Below are positions 54,906-64,000 of a stretch of 64,000 nt of DNA, one piece after another. The first letter of the stretch is position 1, and each line of letters starts with the position of its first letter. The DNA is from Rhyacophila brunnea (Eukaryota > Arthropoda > Insecta > Trichoptera > Rhyacophilidae): contig JAGYXB010001966.1 in the NCBI GenBank assembly GCA_022495005.1, positions 496,001 through 560,000 on the forward strand. Direction: 5' to 3'. The notes beneath the pieces were generated by a model. It did no database searches, was not told where the DNA came from, and was given only the letters and a program-made list of their open reading frames with translations. Both the position numbers and the translations under genes were made by a program.

Positions 54906-56092
54906 CACGATTCAGGAAGAAGCGTTACAAAATTTTTGTTTATTAACAAAAAAAAAACATTTTGATCAGTCAATCAAAATACGAATTGATTGACCCTCCT
55001 TGAAATTTTAATACTCGAAATATGGGACCAATTTAATAAATTATGGATGTGGATGAAAATTTTCTTTATATAGAGTATTAATATATCAAATTGATTTTGT
55101 AAAATAGGATTAAATTAATAATTAATCAATTTCAAAGTAAGTTTTCTGACAGGCCTGCACTCAGACGTCATTATAATTCTCAAAAAGTTACTTAAGTGTG
55201 GCAAGCCGCAAGGGAAATATTTGTTAATATTCCTTTACTAACAAACTTAAGTTTGAATAATAAATTAACATTTTCTTTTACAAGAATTTGCTGTGTTAAA
55301 ACAAAATTAATAATTGAGACACAACAAAATAATATGTTGGATTTACAAGTATGAATATTTTATTTTCTTAGAAACAATCTACGCTTTTTATAAAAATATC
55401 ATCATCTGTATAATACATACAAACAAAATTTGTCCAATTATATTATATTCGTTCTTTGAGTAATTTAAATATATCTAAGGAATGAGACCACTTTAGAAAT
55501 TAGCCACCCAAAACGAGTTGTTTATTTTGAACATCCGATGGTTTCAATGGCAATAAATAAATAATATCGGCCAGACATCATTTTGTTTTTTTTTCCTTCG
55601 TATTAATTTTCATCGCTCTTTTTTCACTACAATATTGCATTGAAAAATTATAATCGTTATCATTGTAGCAAAAATAAAATGTTTAGAAATGTTAGAGATG
55701 ACCTCAGACGGAAACCACGCGGTGCTTCAAAGAATCTTATCAATATTTATCAGTCTACGAGCACATCTTTCCGGCATTATATAACTACACCTATTGAATA
55801 GTATTCTTGAGGTATACGTAGCTCCTAGCACGTGGATACCCAGATCTAATATTATCTTCTTTACTTTTCGTGTACATAACAAGAATCATAGCTTATTGTT
55901 ACTACTAGTGCCATTCTACACGAAACGCCCCGGTTCAACCGCTACCACCGAACCACCGAACAGAACCATTGGAATATAATAAACCGTTGTTTTAAATCAA
56001 CGTATTAATTAAGTGCCAGTTACTAGCCGATGTCTGTCTGGATCACTCCAAATTTTTAGTTATACTTGCACTTACGTTACAGTGCGTACTAA
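54906..56092. other. No recognisable feature
   Basis: AT-rich sequence without supported features. A partial repeat X (TTTCTTTTATTCAACAAATA) follows at 56097. Confidence 0.45.
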
Positions 56093-56130
56093 CAATTTCT
56101 TTTATTCAACAAATAATATATAAATATTAT

Positions 56131-56370
56131 TTTTAGATAAAATTCGATGCCCGACGACACTTAATTAATACCTTGATTTAAAACAGAAAAAACCGATAGC
56201 CAACATTAACGCAGTTCGATCACCAATTTCATGTAAAAATTACTAGTCAACTTCATCGTAATTAAGTAAAACGCACTTAAGTTAATTGGTAAAGCACATT
56301 GGCACGAATCTAATGGTTACGTCATCTTCAATTTATGTCAAGTACCGTCGGGCGTCGTATTTTTCTAAAA
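56131..56370. mobile_element. Miniature inverted-repeat element
   Basis: TTTTAGATAAAATTCGATGC plus CCGACG at left mirrors the right end, whose reverse complement is TTTTAGAAAAATACGACGCC plus CGACGG. About 31 bp of inverted terminus, 240 bp total, no coding content. Confidence 0.65.
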
Positions 56371-56534
56371 AGATTTTTTCTAGCGAGTATAATAATATGT
56401 ATAAGGTGTTTTCGAATTAGGTATATTATTATTATTATAATATAATAATATATTGTAATGATTTTCATTGATATATAGGTACATATATATCTAATAATAT
56501 ACCATAAATAATTAATAATATAGTCGTATCATCA

Positions 56535-57172
56535 TCAGCCGGGGCCAATCCACTGCTGGATGAAGGCCTCCCCAAGCTTCTTCCAACTCTCTCGATCCTG
56601 TGTCATTCGCTGCCACGTATTTCCGCCGAACTTTACCAGTTCGTCAATCCAGCGGCATTTAGAGCGACCCTGTGGCCGTTTTGTGCCCCTAGGATACCAC
56701 TGGATGACGGCATTTGTCCAGCGGCCGTCCTTTCGGCGAGCGATGTGCCCTGCCCATCTCCATTTCAGCTGTTTGGCAACGTCTATTACATCGCGTACTC
56801 CTGTCTGCTTCCTAACCCATTCGTTTCTCTTACGGTCTTTTTGCGTGATGCCCACCTCTCCATACACCTCTCCATGCACCTCTCCATGCCTTGCTGTGCG
56901 ACTCTTAGCCTTTGGACATTTCTCATGTTGAGGGTCCACGTCTCGCAGCCATACGTGAGCACGGGTAGCACACATTGGTCGAACACCCTACGCTTAAGAC
57001 ACAATGGTAGGTCACTTTTGAAGATACTATTCAGACGTCCGAAAGCCCTCCATCCCAGCTTTGTTCTTCGAGCAATTTCATCGTGCATGCTTCCGTCTAT
57101 GGACACCTGCTGTCCGAGATAGACGTAGCTGCTGACTTGCTCGAGTTGGGTACCATACTCGTATACATACAT
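56535..57172 (-). pseudogene. RTE-like LINE, post-RT C-terminal region
   Basis: The minus strand reads EQVSSYVYLGQQVSIDGS, then SDLPLCLKRRVFDQCVLPVL and YGCETWTLN, and after a frame change LKWRWAGHIARRKDGRW and LGEAFIQQWIGPG. It ends with a TGATGATGAT microsatellite. A 12-bp tandem (three ATGGAGAGGTGC-type units, 56860-56900) repeats the MERC codons and sits at the frame change. Otherwise one of the best-kept copies here. Confidence 0.9.
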
Positions 57173-57749
57173 ATTATTATAATCACAGGTACATAAATTA
57201 AATAAAATCCCTAAAAGGAAAAAAATAACTAACTATCAAAGTATAAAGTTAATAATGAATGATGAAAGTTTCGCGAATGTAAAGAGATTGTTATCTAAAA
57301 GACATTCTATTCAAAAAGTTTTTTTATGACTCGACAATGTCAAAACCTCAAAAATATCTGCTTAAAGAGCAGATATACAGTATGTGTAAAAAATCGTTAA
57401 TATATTATTATCTTTCTCGTAACTCCCTCCATTCGTTATCGATCTGTGGATTCTGTATGGCATATCAGAGTGATGATTGTACATTTTTTAGTCATGCACT
57501 TGACCTACGTATTTAGTTAACATGTCCGTATTATTAAAAAATCAATTTTTAATATACCTACTTACACAAGATTTAAGAATGATAAAATTGTATTATTGAT
57601 AATACTTCAGAAACTTATTTGCATTCACAATTTACTTATAATATCTCATTCTTCTTTTTCTTGGTCTTTACCTCGTGGCCAAGGTTCGTAATGCAGTCAT
57701 CTTCTGAGTGGTTAAAGCTCAAATTACTAACGGGTCTAGAACGATTTGG
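57173..57749. other. No recognisable feature
   Basis: AT-rich sequence. Confidence 0.5.
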
Positions 57750-58082
57750 CGCCGGGACAACTGGACGCCACGCAATGCGAAAATAAATAGACGTTAGGTA
57801 CTTTTAAAAAATATATTTAATATTATTAGTTATATTATGATTTAATAGTTGGTGGGAATTTAAATATGCAGACGTAAATAATGATTTAATCGTGCAATTT
57901 CGTGCTTTTTTTATTTTATATAAAGCCATAGGCATGGTAATTCTCAATCCGCAATAAAAATAACATTATGTTCGAGTAAAATGAATTAAAACTACTAATT
58001 AGTAGATAGAAACTGATAAAAATTCCTCACCTACGTTCTGTAAACGTGTCTACGACAGTGCGGCGTCCAATTGTCCTGGCGT
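57750..58082. mobile_element. Putative miniature element
   Basis: GCGCCGGGACAACTGGACGC at 57750 faces GGCGTCCAATTGTCCTGGCG at 58062, which match as inverted repeats at 18 of 20 positions. The interior is AT-rich. A second similar motif (GTTCAGTTGTCGCATTCC) lies just outside. No clear target duplication. Confidence 0.4.
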
Positions 58083-58360
58083 TCAGTTGTCGCATTCCCC
58101 AAATTACATCTCAAGCCAATCGTCTGCGCCAATTACCTCCAATCGTGAAATGCCATTTTAGATCACTCCCTACAACAGTCGTGGCCAAATAGCATAATCA
58201 AATCAATTATCACTGATCGTTGATTGAATATGAACAAAAGACATGAATTATTATATTATTTTAACCACGTTTTTAATGAACGATCCAAAGCGACATTTCA
58301 TAATTGGGGGAAATCGGCAAAGACGATCGGCATTACAATCTGCCAGTCTAATTTGGCCTT

Positions 58361-58751
58361 AAAACGTCGTTGACATTTAGCTACTTTACAAGCTACAAGC
58401 CGGCGAATTTAGAATCTGCTTGTAAACTCGCCCAGTGTCATCATCGAACTAGCTAACAAGCAGATTGCAAACAATCTACCGAGAAAAGTTGAAAGCCAGA
58501 CTACTTTACTCACTACTACGACTGCGTCTGCGCAGTAGAGCCATAGTGACGAACCCTCCGGTAAAAAAACGAACTACTTAATACGTCCTGTCAAATACTA
58601 CAAAAAATGACAGGTTCAACTCGCTAGCTTGTTGGCTTCTGAGCGAGTGGAAAGTTTTGTGTGTCATCATCACAATCGCACTAGCTGACTCGCCCGCTTT
58701 TAAACACGCCGACTAGCAGCTTGTAAAGTAGCTCAATGTCATCGACGCTTT
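58361..58751. mobile_element. Miniature inverted-repeat element
   Basis: Left AAAACGTCGTTGACATTTAG then CTACTTTACAAGCT. The reversed right end is AAAGCGTCGATGACATTGAG then CTACTTTACAAGCT. About 35 bp of terminal inverted repeat, 391 bp total. Repeated CTAGCT and CTCGCCC motifs inside. No transposase. Confidence 0.72.
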
Positions 58752-59000
58752 AGAATCTCCAATTATCATGGTCATCTGCTTCTGTTAGTCGAAAGTGAAG
58801 GCTGCCCCCAGTAAGCTCCTTCATTTGATTACTCCAACGCGCCGTAACTCTTTATCTGCTTCATCCTGTCTCAATCACCAGCCTCTCCAAGTGATCGGTT
58901 CCGCGTTAAATGATTTCTCATAAAGCTGCAGAACGCGTCTCAGACTTACTGTCGAGAAATGTTACTTTATCTAGTTTATGTATAATTTAACACTTATTAG

Positions 59001-59375
59001 CAGTGACGTCCCGTGGCGGTAGGCAGATTGAGCGTCGCTTGAGGGCGGCAGTTACTCGATGGGCGGCAAATCAAAGAAAATCATTTGGTATATATATATA
59101 TAAATAGCTACCTAAACTTAGTAATAACGAAAATATCTTTCCATTAAAAAAATCAGCTCACTGGTTTTGTCGGGTTTGCGATATCTAGTTTACTTCCGTT
59201 ACCCTTCGACGTCCTTGGTGACCAGAAATGACACGTGCAGATTTGCGAATAATTATTATGATATTTTTTTAGTAATGTATCCATACAACCCATTTCTTCG
59301 ATATTGTACTCGTGAAAGGATGATAAAAATGATGTATAAAAAAATGGGGCGGCATTTTATCTGAGGACGTCACTG
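59001..59375. mobile_element. hAT-type miniature element
   Basis: Ends CAGTGACGTCC and GGACGTCACTG are perfect 11-bp inverted repeats of the hAT type. The flanking octamers CTTATTAG and ATTATTAA share their central six bases, fitting a degraded 8-bp duplication. 375 bp; short frames inside are not transposase. Confidence 0.75.
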
Positions 59376-60429
59376 ATTATTAATGTTTCATAAGTAATTA
59401 CTAATATTGCCTGGAGAAACAAAAATGACGGGCATGTATTGCATATGTGAAAAGGTTGGAAAACAAGCCAAGTATGAAGTTTTTTCTTCTACACCTAATA
59501 AAAAAAAATAGTATTTTTTTGTCTAGTGCAATTAAAACTTACAACTTTACTCTTGCCGTCCAAGTAAGTGCTCATATCTCATATATTAAGCAATCGATCC
59601 ATCTGTCATTCATGATATTATATTACTTCAGCCAAACAAAAATTTTAAATTTTAATCATATAATCGTGATCTATAAACAGCTGTCACGAGGAGTTATCCA
59701 ATTTTTAATTATAACTCACCTAGACGCGTATTACCAAACTCTTGCGCCTACATTGATATAGCTTTTGGTGACCGCATTTCAACGTCAGCCATTTATAGAC
59801 TACAGCTCTAAACCCTAATATCGCAGTAGCTTTTGGCGTGAACGATGCCTTGCGCCCACATAGTATCCAATGCCAAATCCTAATCAAGCGCAATGAAGTA
59901 AAATAAAATAACGTAATAATAAAATTAACATTAAAACATAATAAAATAATGTCTCGCGAGTCCTTCACTAAATGGAACACCCTATAAACCAGTCACTTTA
60001 AAACACTTTGATTTCGCTGTCACACAAGGAATGTAGATTTTCACTACATAAGAATTTTCACCTAAACACCCAGCAATTTCACCTCAATTTTCTCGCTGTT
60101 TCTGTGTATTTCTATGGAGATTCGCTGCGCGGGGTCCCAGGGGAGACCTCTTGCAGTTGTCAGCACATGTCAAGAGACACTCACCTTTCTCACAATCTCT
60201 CCAGAAATCTTTTTGCCACCAGACGAAAAGAAAACTTCCATCTATTTTTTTCTGTTAGCTTTCACTTAAGTAAGTACTCGTTATTAAGACGGAGACGATA
60301 TTGATAGTCATAATGTGTATAACTTGTATAATTTTCGTTATCAATATTGATAAGCAATTATTGTAGGGCAGTTCGTATTTTCAAAATTGCTGGTATATTT
60401 TTAAATTATTTTAGCGATAGATGAAGGTG
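59376..60429. other. No recognisable feature
   Basis: AT-rich. Open frames at 59447-59761 and 60008-60304 have no domain features. Confidence 0.45.
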
Positions 60430-61195
60430 GAGTAAAGTGGAGACAATACATACAATAATATTTTAATAAAGATGACAGCGTGAGATTATTATCCCATGTA
60501 ATGATGTACCGGTGAGATCGATGTGACTAAGAGATCGATTATATTAATGAACTGAGAGACTCGAGTAGAATGACGTTGACTATGCCGAGTGGAGGACTCG
60601 TCACAATAGTAGTGCGTCTCATGATGGACTCGATGAGTTGAGTGAGGATGCTTGCATGTTCCTTCAAATTTATATAAATTATTAGCAAGTAAAATAAAAC
60701 AGTAGGTACATATAATACAAGAGATATTGTCGCAATAACCAATCATAACAGACCCTACTGATCTAGTTATGATTGAGGAAATGCTGATAAATATTATCGC
60801 TTTATTGTTTTGTTTTAACAAAAAAACATACATATTAAAATGTGCAATAATCATTATCAGCATTTCCTCAATCATAACTAGAGCAGTAGGGTATGTTTTG
60901 ATTGATAATTTACGACAATATCTCTCGTTATATATAATATAATGTATTTATATAAATTAGAAGGACAATACAGGAATCCTCACTCAAGTCATCGAGTCCA
61001 TCACGAGACATACTACTACTGTCACGAGTTCTTCACTCGATATAGTACATAAGTTATTCCATTCGAATTAAGTTTATCAGTTCATTAATAGAACTAATGT
61101 CTTGATCTTATCGATCTCACCAGTACATCATTATCAGAGATTATAATCTCCACGTTCACATCTTTATTAGAGTATTACTTCATTCCTGTACCGAC
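60430..61195. repeat. Long imperfect inverted repeat (arms over 300 bp, short loop)
   Basis: The left arm (60430-60801) and right arm (60845-61195) are imperfect reverse complements over their whole length. Examples: GATGGACTCGATGAGTTGAG against CTCAAGTCATCGAGTCCATC, and GAGGAAATGCTGATAA against TTATCAGCATTTCCTC beside a loop of about 44 bases. Identity by eye is around three quarters. No ORF makes sense on either strand. Weaker complementarity may extend it to about 60385-61245. It could be an aged foldback transposon or a hairpin-RNA source. Confidence 0.82.
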
Positions 61196-61734
61196 ATGAA
61201 ACATCAGTCCACATCCAAATATATACTATATACCAGTCGTATTACCACCAGTAAAATTTTACTTCAGATCAGCTATCATAATAATTAACCATCAATTGCA
61301 GATATCTACAAGTCTATCTAGTGAATTAATTTAATTACTTTGATTAAATCTTACATTCTCCTTATAACCAAAGCATTAACTGATTCGATAGGCTTGACTA
61401 ATTAATTCTAACAATTACATTTAATGTACTCACATAAATAATGTTACTGTCAATGAATGGAATTCAAGATTTATATAATATCATAGTCCTTGACTATAGA
61501 ATTAATCATACTTTTTTCCTTTCATAACATATTATGTCTTATCAAATAATACCTATTATTAATAATTAAAGATTGTTTTTACACTCTACAGATATTTTTT
61601 TACGTGGCCACTGTGGTTGTTCTGGACAAAGCGCATTTTGATCGTCCAATTTTGGGCCTTCTTTTCAAGCACTACTGACCGCATATCACAAATAACACGT
61701 TAAATGTTAGCTTTCATGTGGATTACTAGTTTAT
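61196..61734. other. No recognisable feature
   Basis: AT-rich; the right part may be the 3' flank of the mariner relic. Confidence 0.4.
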
Positions 61735-62240
61735 CAGAATAAACTAGTGACTTCACGTAACCTCACAGGAAATAATCGAGAGGTATAAAATTGCATAACC
61801 TTGGAGACAATTAATTGACAGGTCCATTTCACGAAATCAGCTTATGGCCAAATTTTGATTTTCTGTTATAACCACATCTCGTTCAGATTAATGTTATGCA
61901 TATCTTTATTTAAATCATTGAGCATGGTCCAGTAACGATCTCCATTGACAGAAGCGTGAGTATAGGTCTCATTTTTGAATAAATAAGGTCCAATGATGCC
62001 ACCAGCAAGTAAACAGCACCAAACAGTGTTTTTTGTGGATGTAATGAAATCTGTAAGATGTATTCTTGTTAGATATCACTCCATATATTATTATGCCAAT
62101 TTTGCTTATTAACAAATCCGTTAAGCTCATCGCTGAACGCAATTTTTTTAAGTAAATTTGAGAGCATCGTTCAACCATGAATCTATTCATGATGATTTTT
62201 TTTCAATGACTTCACAATCCAGTATGGATCTTGGCCACCT
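61735..62240 (-). pseudogene. Decayed mariner-type (DDD) transposase
   Basis: Minus-strand fragments appear in mariner order. FSDELNGFVNKQNWHNNIW is the first catalytic-Asp block (about 62140-62085). WCCLLAGGIIGPY in a shifted frame is followed by THASVNGDRYWTMLNDL (about 61960-61915). Finally RLCNFIPLDYFL, a stop in place of Trp, and GYVKSLVYSDK cover the third catalytic Asp (about 61790-61735). The block with the second catalytic Asp appears deleted after NEMW. Many stops and shifts: an old, inactive copy. Ends and TIRs not located. Confidence 0.85.
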
Positions 62241-63292
62241 CACAAAGAGGTCTCGTATTTTTTTTTCCAGATTATACAAGCATCTCACATCAGTGAGCAC
62301 AAAAGTGGGCGTAGTATCACAGCTCGGTTTAACAGTTAACCTTTTCGTAAGTTCTATCTAAGCAAAACAAGCACCTATTACTAGTTTACTCTTTTGATTG
62401 AAATATTATATTATTCGAAATTCAAATATATGCTTTTTGATTTTATGTTTTACAAATCAATTAAATAGACAACAGTGAATCAAGGCACGCTCTCTTTTAC
62501 TTGCACATTACTTCATCATTCCACCATTCCGATAGGACAAATTTACTTACTCGTGTTAAATTGTTGCATGTAGATTATTCCAGAATATTTTCATGTAGGC
62601 TTCCGCACCGTAGTACCTATATTTAAACCCATTAATGATAATCAGTGAGGATGTAGATAGAGATACAACTATTCAACCTAAACATATTACTAATCATACG
62701 CTATGCTTTACCGTTTAAGCTTACTCTCAGTTTATGCACTCATTATTCATGAACAAATTGTTTAAAAGTATAGAACTGAGTTGTTATTTTTAAATTTAGT
62801 TAATATTGACGACCGTCTTATTTCAATTTGAACTTGTAAGATGTTGTAGGTACAATTCAGTTTTTCCTTTACGGCACATTTATAGACTAAATTCACATCT
62901 ATTATATCAAAATAATGTAGAAACTTTTAATAAAATTTAACATGATACGCTAAGACAATATTATCTATAAATTATCAATTTAATATAGCCCGCAGAGACG
63001 TAGTTAGTGGACTGATTGCCTGTTTATAAATACGTGGCTCGAGAGTTGATAGTACGTACAAGTCACGTATAAATGATATTATAACTAAGCGTCGTAAAAA
63101 TTCATGGTTTTGATCCAAATAAACTGACTATATAAACTGTCGCTGACTGAAGAAAATAGCGGTTTACTAGCAAAGTGAAGCGGAGAGTTTATGGTCGTAG
63201 AACTACGTTCAACAGTGAGGATCGTTCTCGCAAAATTATTATCATAATAAATGTTTATTATTATTTTTGGTGTTGAATGAATATATTATGCA
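62241..63292. other. No recognisable feature
   Basis: AT-rich sequence; the first 120 bases may be N-terminal transposase remnant. Confidence 0.4.
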
Positions 63293-63577
63293 TAGTGACT
63301 GAGCGAGCAGCCTCGCGTGCACGTGAAGCAGCTTCGCTATAGAAAATATACTTAAAAGCATCGCGAGGCAAAATACTCAGTCAGTACGCGACTCGCCCGA
63401 ATCAAACGCACGTGCCGCCTCGGCCAAGCATTGCCACAACCAATCCAATCGTTATTGGTTTATCGATGCTCAAAGGTGCTGCGCGCGGCTGCCTCGCGTG
63501 ACTTCGATTTTGTCGCGAGCTGCCTCGCGTAGCGATTTTTGCGATGCAAATGCCGGAAGCTGCCCTCACAGTCAGTA
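63293..63577. mobile_element. GC-rich inverted-repeat element with CTCGCG motifs
   Basis: TAGTGACTGAGCGAGCAGC at left resembles the reversed right end TACTGACTGTGAGGGCAGC. The interior repeats GCCTCGCG in both orientations (63311, 63361, 63491, 63522) and a CAGTCAGTACGCG motif twice (63381, 63570). Base composition contrasts with AT-rich flanks. Probably a non-autonomous DNA transposon with subterminal repeats; no target duplication seen. Confidence 0.5.
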
Positions 63578-63742
63578 CGCGCCTAATGAGTGGTTTACTG
63601 TATACAATGCAAACGTTCCGGTCGGTTAAGATCTTACTCGTACATGCGCGTAAAATTACTGCCGGAATGATATTATTGAAATCGATTTTTTGTCACCTAT
63701 CTAACCAACTTTGATAGTTCTATCCACTTAAACCTGATATTT

Positions 63743-63952
63743 TCCGACCATGTCTGATCCTAATAAGATCATTATGGGCTTCCGCAGAGTGGAGGTTTGT
63801 TTTCACAGATTTTGTTTTTACGAAAAATGAATGTCAGCACTTGCTGTATAATATAAATGTACTTACCAGACCCAGGATTCAAAGTTGGGATCCACAACAC
63901 TATAGGCTGACGCTTAAGCCGCGCGGCCATCGTGGGCGAATGATAAATCGTG
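63743..63952 (-). repeat. SINE family 1 with 14-bp target duplication
   Basis: Minus-strand copy with head GCCCACGATGGCCGCGCGGC, body, and tail containing CTCCACTCTGCGGAAGCCC. TAAACCTGATATTT occurs at 63729-63742 and 63953-63966, identical 14-mers. This proves retroposition and fixes the SINE limits, including about 14 bases 5' of the tRNA-like head. Confidence 0.92.
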
Positions 63953-64000
63953 TAAACCTGATATTTACCGTAAGCAAACAAGATACTTAGTATTATTTGT

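Noticed and set aside
1..64000. CRISPR array, prokaryotic operon, rRNA gene or viral genome
   Set aside because: No regularly spaced identical repeats, no ribosomal binding-site-led gene series, no rRNA-like sequence;  the coding content found is LINE and mariner derived.

Overview
This window looks like intergenic or intronic DNA from an arthropod, most likely an insect. It is AT-rich, has almost no recognisable host coding sequence, and is packed with transposable elements. Those elements include an R1-clade LINE (a clade known from arthropods), RTE-like and Jockey/CR1-like LINE fragments, decayed mariner transposases, hAT, pogo-like and other short non-autonomous DNA transposons, tRNA-derived SINEs, and a family built like the Helentron-associated DINE-1/HINE elements. 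I cannot name the species; a moth or butterfly would fit but is not shown.

Layout. 1-2500: SINE tail, HINE-like element, miniature elements and a LINE 3' end. 2500-5050: mostly unique AT-rich DNA with one candidate terminal host exon (3682-3829). 5048-8313: a probable hAT-bounded segment that holds a diverged direct repeat and a 318-bp miniature element. 8621-10945: a SINE, then a three-level nest in which an RTE-like LINE sits inside a HINE-like element inside a long-TIR element. 11.6-17.1 kb: further RTE-like remains, an odd foldback element with a 12-bp target duplication and an A-rich end, and a TA-flanked element (Z) inserted in the terminal repeat of another (W). 17.7-24.0 kb: a nearly full-length R1-clade retrotransposon on the minus strand, broken by one frameshift between RT motifs A and B, plus a decayed 3'-UTR relative. 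24.8-39.8 kb: more SINEs, LINE 3' ends, hAT and pogo-like elements, and one splice-flanked candidate exon (33002-33069).

40.3-40.7 kb: an isolated GC-rich block with a strongly G-quadruplex-prone tract and two adjacent perfect hairpins, possibly a promoter or 5'-UTR. The possible first coding exon at 44275-44400 lies downstream on the same strand, but no transcript links them. 45-57 kb: more of the same repeat families. 57.7-63.6 kb: several inverted-repeat elements, a 760-bp long hairpin (60430-61195), a decayed mariner transposase and a GC-rich inverted-repeat element. The window ends in a SINE with a perfect 14-bp target duplication.

No complete host gene, canonical intact tRNA, rRNA or CRISPR array was found. 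The recurrent families (SINE, HINE-like, long-TIR element, RTE-like and Jockey-like LINEs) explain most of the structure. Family names are my inference from protein motifs and terminal architecture read by eye; no database search was run.
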